Translations under genes and position numbers: made by a program
Part shown: one piece after another, positions 22,814 through 34,149 of the stretch
Layout: each line of letters begins with the position of its first letter
Numbering within the stretch: position 1 is the stretch's first letter
The notes under the pieces: model-generated
The model's input: the letters and a program-made list of their open reading frames with translations, nothing else
Told to the model about the DNA's origin: nothing
The model's database searches: none
Assembly: GCA_900175165.2 (NCBI GenBank)
Contig: FWWN02000673.1
Span: 49,401 to 113,400 of the forward strand
Direction: 5' to 3'
Origin: Rhizomucor pusillus
Taxonomy: Eukaryota > Mucoromycota > Mucoromycetes > Mucorales > Lichtheimiaceae
Length of the DNA stretch: 64,000 nt

Positions 22814-24756
22814 TTAATGATAATAAGAAAATTGACAAAAGAAAGATGCGCCAAGATAAAGATGATAACGGGCATGTTGGTTAATTTTTCCGCTGGCACT
22901 TTGAAGATGCTGATCGGGAAGTGGATGCGGAGGAAGAGATGGGGATGTTGATGGTTTAAAATTTGATGGTAAGCACCAGTGCGTCTTGCCGGTAGAAACT
23001 GTTATAGGTCTGCGAGTTTTGTTAACCAGGGCAAGGGTACTTTCCATGATGTTTTTGCCGATGAGAGCCAGCTCCAACAGCGGTAGCAATTTGCTTATGA
23101 AGTTTTCGTTATTATCTGGGAATTCGAGCGGGTCTGTGCGTCGAATGCGCGTGATATAGCCATACGGCACGTCGACATCCAGTAGTGAAACATGACCGCC
23201 TGATTAAGAATTGTTTTTAGTTAATATTATCCATCCCGATTATAGACCTATGAAATAATACTAACCATTCATGCTATATCCGAGAACATGACATTCACGT
23301 AACAGTTCTGGTGTGTAGGTTACCATCAGCAGCATGTCACGCAAGACCGAAGGCATCTTAATGCTGCTGTCTTTAAATGCTTTTGTTTGGTCGACGACCG
23401 CACCAATTTCGGTACAGCCGAGCTCAGTGCTGCCACTCACGTAAACAGTGTCTACTTTGCGACCCATTTTTCGATTTTCAATTTCATCAACTGCTGAGAG
23501 TCGACGTTTTGAGTTTAAAGCTGCGGCATTCGCTCGGCTTGATTTCTCGGTTCTATCAGATGAAGGAAAAATCAGTTTGTTACCCGGTCAACTTATTTCT
23601 AATTAACTCACCCGTACGCCTTGATACCGGTTCCTTCGAAAATTGAATTAAAAAAGCAAAACGGCTTATACAGCTGATCTGTTTCTGACATATCTGCGAT
23701 GTTAAAGGTGCCGTTTACAAGAAATCGACGAGCAGTGTTTTGTAGTTCGGTGGACAACCAAACTTTTAGTGGCTCGTTGATCGGGTCGAGGGGAATTTGG
23801 CGAGCGTAATTGAATACGTCAACAGGTTGTCGCTAGGACAATTGAGTACTTTTCGTCACATTTTTTGTTGGTATACTCACAAGGCCTTTTAAATCATCAA
23901 GGACCTTTTGCATCTCCTGTGGTAAAGGGCGCAACATAGGCCTTCCCGCCGTTCGCAGCTCCTCCAGTTCATCTTCAATAAACATACTTTCCCAGTTACC
24001 ATCATCAAGGTCGAGGATGAGGGATTGTGAAGGACTAAAAAATAATAATTAGTGAGCAAGCTAGCAGGTTTAAAATGATTTTATCCTTACTGATAATAAT
24101 TGCAAGATAGAGCGAACTCTATCACCTTTTGCTCGACCGAAATGGCCTCTATTCCTTCTCGCGCGGCCTGTGCGACAGTTGCCTCCAAAGTCCAGAATTG
24201 GAGACTATCAAGCTTTTCAAAATTTGCTTTGATAGCTTGTTTGTCTGTGGCGGTCAGTTTGACTTTTAATGGTGACGATGAAGATTTAGAGACCTGGGAA
24301 CGGGTAGTATGATTGTTGGACGTAGAATTCGCTTCTGAGGTTGAAACTGCTTCTGTTTCAGAAGGCGTGGTGTCAGATTTGAGTGCGATCTTTTGTTCGA
24401 TATTTCTCCACGAAGGAGTGCCGGTGGACTTAAAAGGTCACCGTGTTAACACCTTTATGACCAGGAAAAATTCATTTTTAACACTAACCAAGTGTATGTT
24501 TAGCAGACTCGCTGCTGTGGTTATCTTTTTAATCCAAGAGCCTTTGAAAGAGCGCATTTCAATTTCGCCATCATACGCATCAACGATCTCTTCTTCAAGT
24601 TCATCGAGTAAAGTTGGTAGCTTGAGATTGTCTTCGCCTTTATCTTTGAGCTTAAGGATCAAGGGGCATATAACTATCACCATAGAAATTAATATCTGTA
24701 TCTAGGCTGGAGCCTTATTTACTACCTTCTTTTGCAAAGGGATCAGCAACTGCCAT
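22814..24756 (-). CDS. Protein of a lineage-expanded fungal family, possible PD-(D/E)XK-like fold, 7 exons
   Basis: Minus-strand exons 24756-24726, 24673-24489, 24428-24091, 24034-23881, 23832-23612, 23552-23266 and 23199-22814 close in frame to a 533-residue protein. Blocks seen in order: KLPTLLDELEEEIVDAYDG; a Ser/Thr-rich linker; VEQKVIEFALSCNYYH joined to PSQSLILDLDDGNWESMF; VFNYARQIPLDP; then RKMGRKVDTVYVSGS and GCTEIGAVVDQTK (about residues 336-365); KMPSVLRDMLLMV; and a C-terminal YGYITRIRRTDPLEFPDN. The Asp...Glu-x-(G/A) arrangement after the GRK resembles a restriction-nuclease-like core, an idea I cannot test here. I know similar multi-exon proteins only as uncharacterised families in Mucoromycota. 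All donors are GT. It lies between decayed transposons, so it may belong to an accessory, fast-evolving set. Confidence 0.6.
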
Positions 24757-26035
24757 GGTGATGTACTTGGCTGATAAGGTGGGCACGGAGAGATACTCTA
24801 CAAAATGAAATGCTGTGCTGCGGAACGCCTCTGATGCCTAGAACGCCGTGTAACGGTGTCACGCGCCTCAGTAGGTTTTTGTGTGCATGCGAGGTCGTAG
24901 CTATTCCTGCACAGTAGCTGTAATTAACAATCGCATTCTCTAAGCAACGGACCTTGGGCTATGTTTTAGGACACTTGATTCATATTTTAAATCACAAAGA
25001 AGTGATGTCAAATGAAACCAATTCATTGTTCTCTCTATTCGACACTATCTTCTTCCTCGACTTTTCAATACTCTTCGTCTTAAACAAATCAAACTCTCCA
25101 AAACGTGTACACATTTAGGTGACAATGATGAATATATAGAAACGATATGTACGTCATCACGACTCTCTTATTGACAAGCAGTAACATATATTTTTTCTGC
25201 TTGCAGGTTCGACGTATATATTGGTGGAATTGCTGTGAACGGCATTTGATAAATCGATAATCGCTCATTTTATTTAATATGTACAATTCGCCATAGCCGA
25301 AATGATACAGGATATGTACTTATTGGGCGAAACTGTTGCTTATTGGATGCATGATAAACACGCGATTGATTTGAACAACATATGCCATATCCTTCGAGAG
25401 CTAATACGAATAGTATTAGACAAGAGTATCAAATGAGCGCTCGTTTGACTGTCGCCGAAAACCGGATTGGATGAGTGGAAAAGAGGCCACATATCTATTT
25501 GCAGCAACTAAGCAAGAAAACACTTATGGATCAACAGGATATAGACGATTTTGATAAGTGGCAGTTTTGACGCTTATAGATTATTATAAAGTGGGCTAAG
25601 TAGTACCTGAGAATTTTTTGCCAAACGTTGTCGACAGGTTTATTATCGCCGGGTTCTTTGCTCATGCTTTTCCGAAGAAATACCTGCTGATGGCTTTCTG
25701 AGCACACTTGTTTGATCCGACGTCAGTTGCTTAGCAACAAATGCTGTACTCTTTATTTCTTTCTGTATTGATTCCGCATTTGATCACTACTAAGGTGTTC
25801 GGTAAATATAAAGGTTGCGCCATGTTGGCTAAAGAAGCCAAGCAAAAATTCAACGGATACCATAGTACTTTTTTTCTTTGCGCCAGCATGAAAGACAACA
25901 GCTGCCAGATTCGATTTCACATCACGCCAAGGTGAAAAGACCTAGCCACCAATCATTCGGAAAAATCCTGTATGATTGTCGCCTGCTTAGAAATCAAATG
26001 TCGCATGCCCAGAAACAATTCTCGGCGGCTTGGGG
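24757..26035. other. AT-rich intergenic region
   Basis: About 1.3 kb with no supported gene. An ORF at 25741-25935 (MLYSLFLSVL) has no recognisable motif. The right end contains the promoter of the transposase ORF. Confidence 0.4.
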
Positions 26036-26045
26036 TATATAAATA
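26036..26045 (+). promoter_or_regulatory. TATA box upstream of the 26.1-kb transposase ORF
   Basis: TATATAAATA lies 57 bp upstream of the ATG at 26102, followed by a T/C-rich stretch (CTATTTTTCTTCACACAG...). A TATA-like ATACATAAAAG element also precedes the related ORF at the right window edge. Confidence 0.5.
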
Positions 26046-26101
26046 GGTGCTGTACTATTTTTCTTCACACAGTTTCTTTTTCACTACTTTACGATTTTAA
26101 A

Positions 26102-27380
26102 ATGACACAATTTCTGTACGAAGATGGTCTAGGAAATGTAGTTGATGAGGATGGTAGACCTGAGCCCATGGACTACATCGTTGACCAGAAGCAATTTACT
26201 CTCGAAACGATTACTTCTCACACTCAATACTTGCAACAAGCGGCTTCTGAGAGACCTTCTCAAACCAAACAAATCGAAGTAGATAAGCCAAGAGAGGAAG
26301 ATTCTCGTATGAGGGAATCGACGGAAAAACGTGTATATACTCGGTACACTGCTCAGGATAAGGCTAGGTTTTTTAAACTGAAGATAGAGAAGTGTATGAG
26401 TGCATCGGCTGCAGCGAAACAGTTGGAAATTTACATTCGTACAGCGCAGAGATGGGCTAAACAGTATGATGAACGTCCGATAGCATCTTTGATAATGTGA
26501 AAAGAAAGGTCGTAAACGTATTCTGAGTTCTGAACACAAAAAGGCTGTCATCGACTTTATTGATACTAACCCCTCTGCTGTTGTCGTCGAAGTAACCGAG
26601 CATTTAATGAACCAGTTCAAGGATCTTAAAGTTTCCCATAGCACTGTTCATAACTTTACAGAATGTAACCTTTCATTAAAAAAGCAGAGTTCCAGTCTGT
26701 GGAAAATAGTCCAGAAAAGATTTAGGAACGGTTTGATTGGGTTCGCGAGTGGGAAAAAACAGACATGAACTTCTTAACGAATTGTGTGTTTCTTGATGAG
26801 TCTGCGTTTCATATAAATATGAAACGTACAGGGAGCTTAGTCCAGGAAAGGTGATCCTGCTGTTGTTACTGTGCCAACCACGAGAGTAAAAACCACGACT
26901 ATATTGGGCGCTATCTCTGCTGCAGGCTTAATCAAAGTTAGCGTAAGAATCCCAAAGCCTAATAAGAAGGGAAAGGCTGACCAGGAATCCGAGTATATAA
27001 GCACCGGTACTGTCACAGGCCACTATATTAGCTTTTTGAAAGACACGTTGGATGAAATGGATAACTATCCACACATGAAGGGCCATTACCTTGTGATGGA
27101 TAATGCACCCATCCACAGATCTAAAGATATAGCCAAATATATTGAGGTTCGAGGATATCGATGTGCATCGCTTCCCTCATATCCTCCTGAGCTCAACCCA
27201 ATAGAGCAGTTCTGGTCTGTGACAAAAAGCAAAGTTAAGCGTCATAGGTTTTTGCAGCAAGAGGTTTTATCGACCGGAATCCGTGATGCATGTAACAATG
27301 TGAAGCCAAGTGATTTCCATGGTTTCGTTTCCCATTCGCACAAATCCTGGGATAAATACCGTAATAAAGAGAACATGTAA
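26102..27380 (+). mobile_element. Tc1/mariner-like transposase, near full length but decayed, copy C
   Basis: The ORF starts at 26102 with an N-terminal module (FLYEDGLGNVVDEDGRPEPM) that is not part of classical Tc1 transposases. Then comes a helix-turn-helix region (YTRYTAQDKARFF to IRTAQRWAKQYDE). After a frame change at about 26500: KRILSSEHKKAVIDFID, and VFLDESAFHINMKR with the first catalytic Asp. After a further frame change near 26860: PTTRVKTTTILGAISAAGL, GHYISFLKDTLDEMDNY, LVMDNAPIH (second Asp), LPSYPPELNPIEQFW (Glu) and VSHSHKSWDKYRN. In-frame stops near 26725 and 26853 and at least two frameshifts make it a pseudogene, but all catalytic residues survive, so it is younger than copies A and B. 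I could not delimit terminal inverted repeats. Confidence 0.82.
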
Positions 27381-27583
27381 AATGCTGTATGGCTCCACTA
27401 ATAGCCAAAAGTATATAATAATGTAAATAGGTAAGTATTTCATTTCATTTAAACTATGTGATATGTTTCTGCCGAAATAACTGCTGTAAGAAAGACTATA
27501 TACAATAAAAAGACTATTATATACAAAGGAAAAAGCCATAGAAAAGAGAACATGAGCATTGAATGGTTCCACTAATAGCCAAT
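27369..27583 (+). repeat. Diverged direct repeat at the 3' end of transposon copy C
   Basis: The stretch GAGAACATG...ATGGCTCCACTAATAGCCAA (27369-27407) recurs as GAGAACATG...ATGGTTCCACTAATAGCCAA (27546-27583), about 176 bp later. The first copy includes the last codons of the transposase. This suggests an old tandem duplication of the element's 3' end or subterminal repeats of the element. Confidence 0.55.
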
Positions 27584-27707
27584 ATAGATAAGGTAAGTTG
27601 GTAGGTATATTACACTATTTCAATAGAGTATGAATGCTGAATGGCAGGGTTCGAGTATAAATATGGAGCTTTCTTTTAAAAACTACTCACGATTGCACAA
27701 ACAGTCA

Positions 27708-28494
27708 TCAGAAGTTTTGAGCGCATTCTGATTGCAAGTGTTTTGAGTGCTTTCTTTCCGATAGACGAATAATGATGGGATCGACTAACGTTTCCAGAGA
27801 CTTTGGTGGGTTGTCTGGCTCGCTGGACTCTTCTGGAAATCGACATGCAGTAACCGTTGCTTCATGACTATCTTTAAGCTCCTTCAGAACACCATATGAT
27901 TCCTCCACCATCGCCTATTAATCGCTAGTCAGTGTATTGGAATCTTGATCAACAAATCATAAACAAACCTCAACGTTCATGAGCATTTGCAAGTATGGCA
28001 ATATCGTTTCGATTTTGGTTGACCAATTGTTTGGTACCGATGCACGCATCAAGACGGATGGCGTCACCTATAAAATAAATACATGAATTAGAGTCGTTAT
28101 CGTCGATCAAAAAGAGTTTTACATGCCGTCAACGTGAACGAAATGGATCTTGAGTTTTTTTTTAAAAATGTTGAAATCGACATATTTGTATTCAGGACAG
28201 CTAAAAGGCCAAACGTCCCTTTGAAATGCTCGAAGTTCGTCTTGACCGTCGTTGCCTTGCTCAATGCCCTTGATGTCTCCAAAACTAAAGTCCCGGCGGA
28301 ATTCAGTTTTGTAGCTCTCATAATGCCATCAGCATTATAGCGGGAACGGGCATATTGCACAAATATTGCGTATGCGAGCTCACTATTTCAAGAGCGTACG
28401 TCTCCTCGTCCACAAGATAGCCCATGGGTTCAGGCCTGCCATATTCATCAACGACGTTGCCGTGCCGATCTTCATAGAAAAGTTGGTTATCCAT
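27708..28494 (-). pseudogene. Frameshifted member of a multi-copy family sharing the transposase N-terminal module
   Basis: From 28494 the minus strand reads MDNQLFYEDRHGNVVDEYGR...PEPMGYLVDEETY...SSHTQYL, closely matching the N-termini at 26102 and 63893. The sequence then stays protein-like only by changing frame: ELAYAIFVQYARSRYNADGI, then YESYKTEFRRDFSFGDIKG to FNIFKKKLKIHFVHVDG, then, after an intron-like gap (GTAAAA...TATAG), VTPSVLMRASVPNNWSTKIE, and after a second intron (28969-like GTTTGT donor type, acceptor TAATAG) MVEESYGVLKELKDSHEATV to the stop at 27708. None of this resembles a DDE transposase. At least two single-base shifts are needed and the first intron does not join in phase, so I call it a pseudogene. 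A functional gene with unusual splicing is the alternative. Confidence 0.5.
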
Positions 28495-28793
28495 TTTTGA
28501 AATGTGGGTGGTGTACTACTTTGAGTGCGTGAAACGGGAGGAAGAAGGAAGATAAAAGCTGGAACGGCTTACAATTTTCACGGGGGGAGGCGACATTATT
28601 TCATTGAGAAAGGGAAAGAGTAAACCAACTCAAAGAAGGGTAACCCCGAATGTCCCTAGAATGGTAAAGCTCGAGCGCGTTAATTTTTTTCATATGGTGT
28701 TGGTGAAAGAGAGGAAGGAAAAAAATATAGCCCTGGAACACTCAATTAACGGACTCTTTTCCTTTTATTTCCTTCCTTCTTTCCGTCAGCACC

Positions 28794-29924
28794 ATGTTAC
28801 GCACTGGTGTACCTCTTACATTCCTTTTTATTACATACTTCCTCGCATCCGTTGCATCCGCGTTAAATATAATTCTACCACTGCCACATACACTGTGGTT
28901 TGCAGATACCAACGTCCTGGTGACTTGGAACCAAGTTGGGATTAACCTTACCCAGCTTCAAGTCAACCTCGCACAGGGCCAGGACGAGAACGCACTGACG
29001 AACGTAGCAACACTTGCATCGAACGTAAATGCAGCCGATGGTTCAATTCGTGTACGGTTACCCAGCAATGTAGCCAGTGGAAGCAATTACTACATTGTGC
29101 TCGAAGGCAACGATAATCCACCATCCAGAGCGACCAAGGGTCCTTTTATCATTGCATTTGGATCAGGTTCTTCGTCATCCGCGCCGCCGTCTTCATCGTC
29201 GCCACCTATCACGACTGGCGGTGGTAGTTCGACTTCAAATGCTACAAGTAGCGATAGTAGCAGCAGTGCGAGCCAACCGTCGTCAACTTCCCCAGCATCC
29301 AAAACTATCACGCCGCCAAATACCGCATCCTCATCAGACGCATCCTCTGAAACCTCGACCGCTGGATCCGACGAGGACGGCTCAAACGGTTCAGGAAATG
29401 GTAGCGATTTGAATACGCTGACTGGCGGACAAATTGCAGGCATTGTCGTGGGTGTAGCCGGTGCGCTTGGAGTGGTGAGTGGGCGCACAAAATCATGTGC
29501 TTTTCTTGGGAGGTTGACAAGTACTTTTCACAATACATAGACTGCTGCAGCGCTTCTCTGGGCGCGCCGTCGTCGACGAAACGATCAACCATCAAACGAC
29601 GACGCCGCGGACTATTTTTCGCAACCGGCAATGACGTCTCATCAAGATAACATTAGCGGTGGCGGGTACTATGTGGATAACAATAATGGCAGCGGATTTG
29701 GTATGGCTGGTGTTCAACCGCGGTTCGCCCCTACGCCGCCACCACCGCAAGCTTCGTATTATCCCCACCCAGCACAGCAACATCAGCAGAGCTACTACTA
29801 CAACGGCACAGGCGCCTACCATCCCCCTCCAGCCGCTGCTGCTGTTGCTACAGGTCAACCAACGCAAGCATACAGCGACAAGCCGCATTCCCCGGAATCA
29901 GATAATACCGGTTCTCACATCTAA
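28794..29924 (+). CDS. Secreted/membrane protein with Kre9/Knh1-like domain, 2 exons
   Basis: Exons 28794-29474 and 29541-29924 give 354 residues. An N-terminal signal peptide (to about residue 23, ending SVASA) is followed by a Kre9_KNH (Ser-Thr-rich membrane-anchored family) domain at about 25-120: LPLPHTLWFADTNVLVTWNQ, then IRVRLPSNVASGSNYYIVLEG and KGPFIIAFG. Next is a Ser/Thr/Pro-rich, probably O-glycosylated linker (125-205), a transmembrane helix starting GGQIAGIVVGVAGALG that is split by the intron, an arginine stop-transfer run (WARRRRR), and a cytosolic Pro/Gln/Tyr-rich tail. The family acts in the fungal cell wall; true Kre9/Knh1 serve beta-1,6-glucan synthesis, but this membrane-anchored form is more general. 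Start at 28794 fits the signal peptide. Confidence 0.8.
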
Positions 29925-30879
29925 TCCCGTGTACCTACATATACATGTATTACTTATCTACGATGCTTTTTTGACTATTAAACGAAAAGGAGAACAATAT
30001 CCACCGTATTGCTTTCTTTGTTCGAAATTGAGCGACAAAATTCGTGATCTCTTTACAGTCGTCGCTCTCTGGTTCCTTTGGTTCCTCTAGAGTCTTCTTA
30101 ATACGATCTTCCGCTTTGGATAACTATCTTGACATCAGTACTTTCGTGTTTTCAACGACCATCCATTGTTCTTCGAGATGTCATTTTCTGCGTGTCTTCC
30201 ACCATGATCTGCACTAGATGATGCTCCACCTAGACTCACGTTAACAGCCTTCGATGTTGATAACCTCTGCTCCAACGTATGCGGTCTTATCGCTCCCGAC
30301 TAGAGCGCGTCCCTTTAGTTCTAGCCCAAGACAACCCATTGAGTTCGAAGAGAGAACGCTTTCGTGATCTTATGCATTGTCCTATAAAAAGATGTTGAAC
30401 CTGCGCACTATTGCTAAAAGACCGCTCAAAATATATTCTCGAATTTCTAACAATCATATGGGCCACCTTTCCGTACAAGAATTGCATAACAATGTTAGAC
30501 TGATATATATTAATCTTATACTATGTCTATCTTGACTACTACAGAACGAAAAAATATATTGATATTCAGTATGTTACTTTTCGAATGATAGGATAGGTGG
30601 TACCTTTTTCGTGATCTACCGAAAAAGGTTTTATCCGAGGCGAAACATTTTAAGTGCGGGGTTCCTGCCCCACACTACCATTCGTCGGAAAAACGTTCCT
30701 GTCATTTCCCGCGCGCTGTGATGGGAACGGTGCACAATCACCTGGGCTCTCACTGTACATTGCGGCCCATGCATTCAAAATACTTTTCTTCTTCTCTTCC
30801 TCTTCCTCTTCTTCTTCCTTCCTCTTTTAATCTTTATCCCAACCCACTAATTTCTTATCTACATATCTTTTCTGTTGTC
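29925..30879. other. Intergenic region, about 950 bp
   Basis: No supported gene. A strongly pyrimidine-rich leader-like stretch (30785-30865, CTTCTT repeats) directly precedes the next gene. The ORF at 30487-30287 (-) has no motif. Confidence 0.45.
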
Positions 30880-30891
30880 ATGTTGCTATGA
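30880..30891 (+). promoter_or_regulatory. Three-codon upstream ORF overlapping the start codon (ATGA overlap)
   Basis: ATG TTG CTA TGA at 30880-30891 ends on a TGA that overlaps the presumed start ATG at 30888-30890. Such stop/start overlaps permit termination-reinitiation or leaky scanning and can lower translation. Whether it lies in the mRNA depends on the transcription start, which is unknown. Confidence 0.45.
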
Positions 30892-32567
30892 TACAACTCA
30901 CGGCGTACGGTGAACGAGTCGTGGATCGGCTCAATATGATGGGCATGTGGCTCGCTGTCGTTGTTTGCATACGGAATTTTTGTGTCTGCTTTGGGCAGTA
31001 CAAGCGAACTCGAGGAAAAATGTAATGCGAAAAATTACTGCGATCCCCTGCTACCATTTGCTTATTTTATCTCGGCTCTTTAGACACTTGCTAAATCTGG
31101 GCCAAGTCACTGTTTTTCTTATCCATCGTTTCTTGTACGGTATCATTCCTTTGTTCGAAGTCTCGACATGTGCATACTTTCCGTTGCTTGTATCGTAAGT
31201 CTTATCTGCTTTGTCCACGAGTCTTATCCAAATTACTCATCATGTTGTTTCGTCGCATGTAGATTATGGCATATTAGTAAGTACCAATCTAAAAAAAAAT
31301 TCTTTTTGTCCGGAATTTGCTGTTGTTGTACTAAACTTTTTTTAGCCTACATTCTATTCTATGTGGTTATGTTTATGCGTTTGATCATCCTAGAATCTGA
31401 TCGACATTCACTGTGGATCAAGATTGTGGGAATTATACTTATCGCCATCCGCTTCGCCGATTGGCCCTACGAATTGGCGTTTCAGTCTATACAGCAGGAT
31501 ATCATGTCGCAAAAAGTGGCTGAAGGTGCCACCTGTTGGGCTACTTGGTACGTTGTTAACACCGCAAAATACCGCTTACACAATTTGCAAACGTAATGCG
31601 TCTTTAGGGGAAACGGTGTCATTATATTAAACTTTGTGGGCGACGCTCTAGCGAACTTATTTCTGAGCGGAATGTTTGTTAGAAGGTAAAAATGACGGAG
31701 AAGTAGGAAAAGTGATCTACATACCCGGACTAACCTTACACAAACTACACAAGACTATATCTTCATATTCGAATGTCAAAATCAATTATTAGCCGGCAGA
31801 ATCAATTGATTGAATACATTGCAAGGAAATCTTTGATATGCCTAATATTGACATTCGTTGTCAACCTCGCAATGAACCTGCTCAAGGTTACCATGTTCAT
31901 CGGTGACAGATCCGACGTAAGACATATCTCACACCAATTAAGAAGGAAGAAATGTAGCACTAACCTTGCGTTGTATTTACATAGGCATTTACTGTATACT
32001 TTGAGTTGATTGAATCTACTCTGCTCGTCGAAGCTCTACGTGTGGACTATACAAAGATTCAGCAGCAGGCGATCTGTGAGAACTGCGGCATGGTAAGAAT
32101 GTTGACATAATATGCAGGAATCCAACCACTGAGATTTCTTGCTTCACTGTTAGGCTGTGAACGTTGATTACAACGGAGAAAACAGCACCGAACGTAGTAA
32201 ACGAAAATCATTCGATGTGTTTCGCCGCAATAGCAAGCGCCTCTCGGATGCGACCGCGGGGTCCAGCCGAAATTTCGTTATGCAGAACATGAACGATCCT
32301 CACTACCAAGACAATATCTTGCGTACCATCGCACTCTTCGATAGCAGCAAGCCTGAGTGCGTGAGCGAGGATAGTCGAGAAACGATGTCTGCGCCGGCGT
32401 TCGCTCTACGCGATAAACCCTTGACAACGACGAACAGCAATGCTGCTAGCAGTACAATTGACATACCCGCTCAGCCGCCTGCCGCTGCTGCCACCGCTGC
32501 AACTAATCGACGAAAACCGCTATCCCAACGCCCGGAATGGCAAAATAATGATTATCGTATGTTTTAA
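30888..32567 (+). CDS. Multi-pass membrane protein, about seven helices, GPCR-like topology, 8 exons
   Basis: Exons 30888-31021, 31084-31194, 31263-31276, 31346-31547, 31608-31685, 31754-31916, 31985-32092 and 32154-32567 close in frame to 407 residues. Hydrophobic helices appear at MWLAVVVCIRNF, VTVFLIHRFLYGIIPLF, YFPLLVSLWHITYILFYVVMFM, IKIVGIILIAIRFA, GVIILNFVGDALANLFL, ARKSLICLILTFVVNLAM and AFTVYFELIESTLLVEAL, followed by a long hydrophilic Ser/Thr/Arg-rich C-terminal tail (about 140 residues) with basic phosphosite-like stretches. This is the topology of a fungal heptahelical receptor. No class-defining motif was recognised, so a ligand cannot be proposed. Exon 3 is only 14 nt. An alternative acceptor for exon 6 at 31793 keeps frame and would shorten one loop by 13 residues. 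Confidence 0.6.
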
Positions 32568-34149
32568 TGTTGTAGATTTCCGTACACATTTCCCACTTGC
32601 GTGCTTTGCCGGACAAAGCAAGTAATCCTGTCGATAATAAATGATATGCATGCAGAAGCGGATGTATATCCCGGTCTGTCCGTCCTCGTTATTGTCCAAC
32701 AAATTGTCTAATCTTTTCCCGTTTGACACGTATCCTAATTCTCGAGTAAATGATAGTTCTCCGTTGCAGCTATGTTATTCACGTTTAATCGATACTCTTA
32801 AAGCCTATACAAACAAACGCAGTCCAAATACGCGTACCACAATGAATGACTTTCGAAGATAACAATGAATGCAACCAACCGGGAAGGGAGAAGCGAAATC
32901 ACAGAGCTTAAAGTCTCAGTTTTCATGCCACGCACCAGATACCGCGCTGCTTCTTTCTCTTCTCCTTCGTCTCTGATATCAACGATTACACAGCAGTTCC
33001 GTGAAGCGCTCTTTGGAATCTTCACGCACTAATCCAAAGCGCACAGCTAAACGCCAAGCACGAGGATGCGAGTTACAGGAGAAACGACAACCGTTGATCG
33101 CTGAAAACAGGGCGATACGAGAAAGATATTTAGAGCAAAAGCAGGTAACGTTGCATATGTACTTTGCAGACTACCTCGCGTTGCTCGTGGCTCCCGACAG
33201 TTTCAAGGTCCCAGTTCCCGGAGTTTGTTGAAAATATGTAGCGGCTTTCCACTGTATATGCAGTTCGTTCCAGCGGAAATCGCCTTTCCACGGCAACAGC
33301 AAGCTTAGCTTGTAATCCGTTACCCAGGAAGCGCATCAAAAGAACTACTTTGCTCAATTTGCAAGTATCAAGTTCAACCTTGCCAATCCACATGTAAACG
33401 CAAGGTAAGCTGCATGTGATCTTGCGTAACTATGACTCGGTGACACTAAATTTCATAAGTTCATGCAAACTGTCGGCGCGAAGAGCAGCAAATGGAAACC
33501 AGACGGCAAAACGTTATGCTCGAAGCCGACCAGCAAGCTCACGATTCAGATGCATCGATGGGTATCAACGTGAAAGTTTGACATGTCCAGGGCTATTAAC
33601 CAACGCTCTGTCAATGCCGTCAATGCAAGAAATATCCCAACCAGATCAAACCGCTTGGAGACTATGTACAATGCTTTTTGAAAGAGTAGAAAACACATCA
33701 GTAGGCGGCAGACAGTAGCCACCAGGCTTTGAAATCAAAGTAGATTCACTGAGTGGCCGCTGAGGCTTGCCTTGCCTTATGGCAACGCAGATTCCAGACA
33801 TATTCAAAAAGATTTCTTTAGAAATTGAAAATGTATTCTGCCAACAGCGCATAAAAGGCTTTTACCAATGGTTATAGTACTGCTGAAGGAAGCCTCAAGA
33901 CTAAAAAGAGCACAAGAGCAACGAGCAGCTGCTCTGGAACGGTAAAGGGCAAGACCAGTCTCATCTTCTCTGCTGGCTGTATGTCAGACTATGAGAATGG
34001 TACAATCTACCTGCCAGCTTGGATGTCACAATCGAAAGAGGAGCGATGGATGCATGGTCTGTTCGCTGATAAGATAGGTAGTCGAACGTGCCCATCACCA
34101 CGGTTGGCCAAGTCGAGACAGAAGACGCGGTGAACCACTCAGCTGGTTA
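32568..34149. other. Region with coding-like debris, no intact gene
   Basis: About 1.6 kb. Several short frames look protein-like but are broken by stops and frame changes: around 32870-33010 (EGRSEITELKVSVFMPRTRY), 33001-33231 (RQARGCELQEKRQPLI) and 33480-33600 (EEQQMETRRQNVMLEADQQA). Together with the zinc-knuckle and protease remnants just downstream they could be gag-type sequence of one decayed retroelement. No long terminal repeat was recognised. Confidence 0.35.

Noticed and set aside
29090..29488. Minus-strand 132-codon ORF
   Set aside because: Antisense shadow of the Ser/Thr-rich linker of the Kre9-domain gene.
31686..31792. Alternative acceptor at 31793 for exon 6 of the 30.9-kb gene
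   Set aside because: It keeps frame, but the acceptor at 31754 lies at a better distance from the CTAAC branch-like site; recorded as an alternative only.
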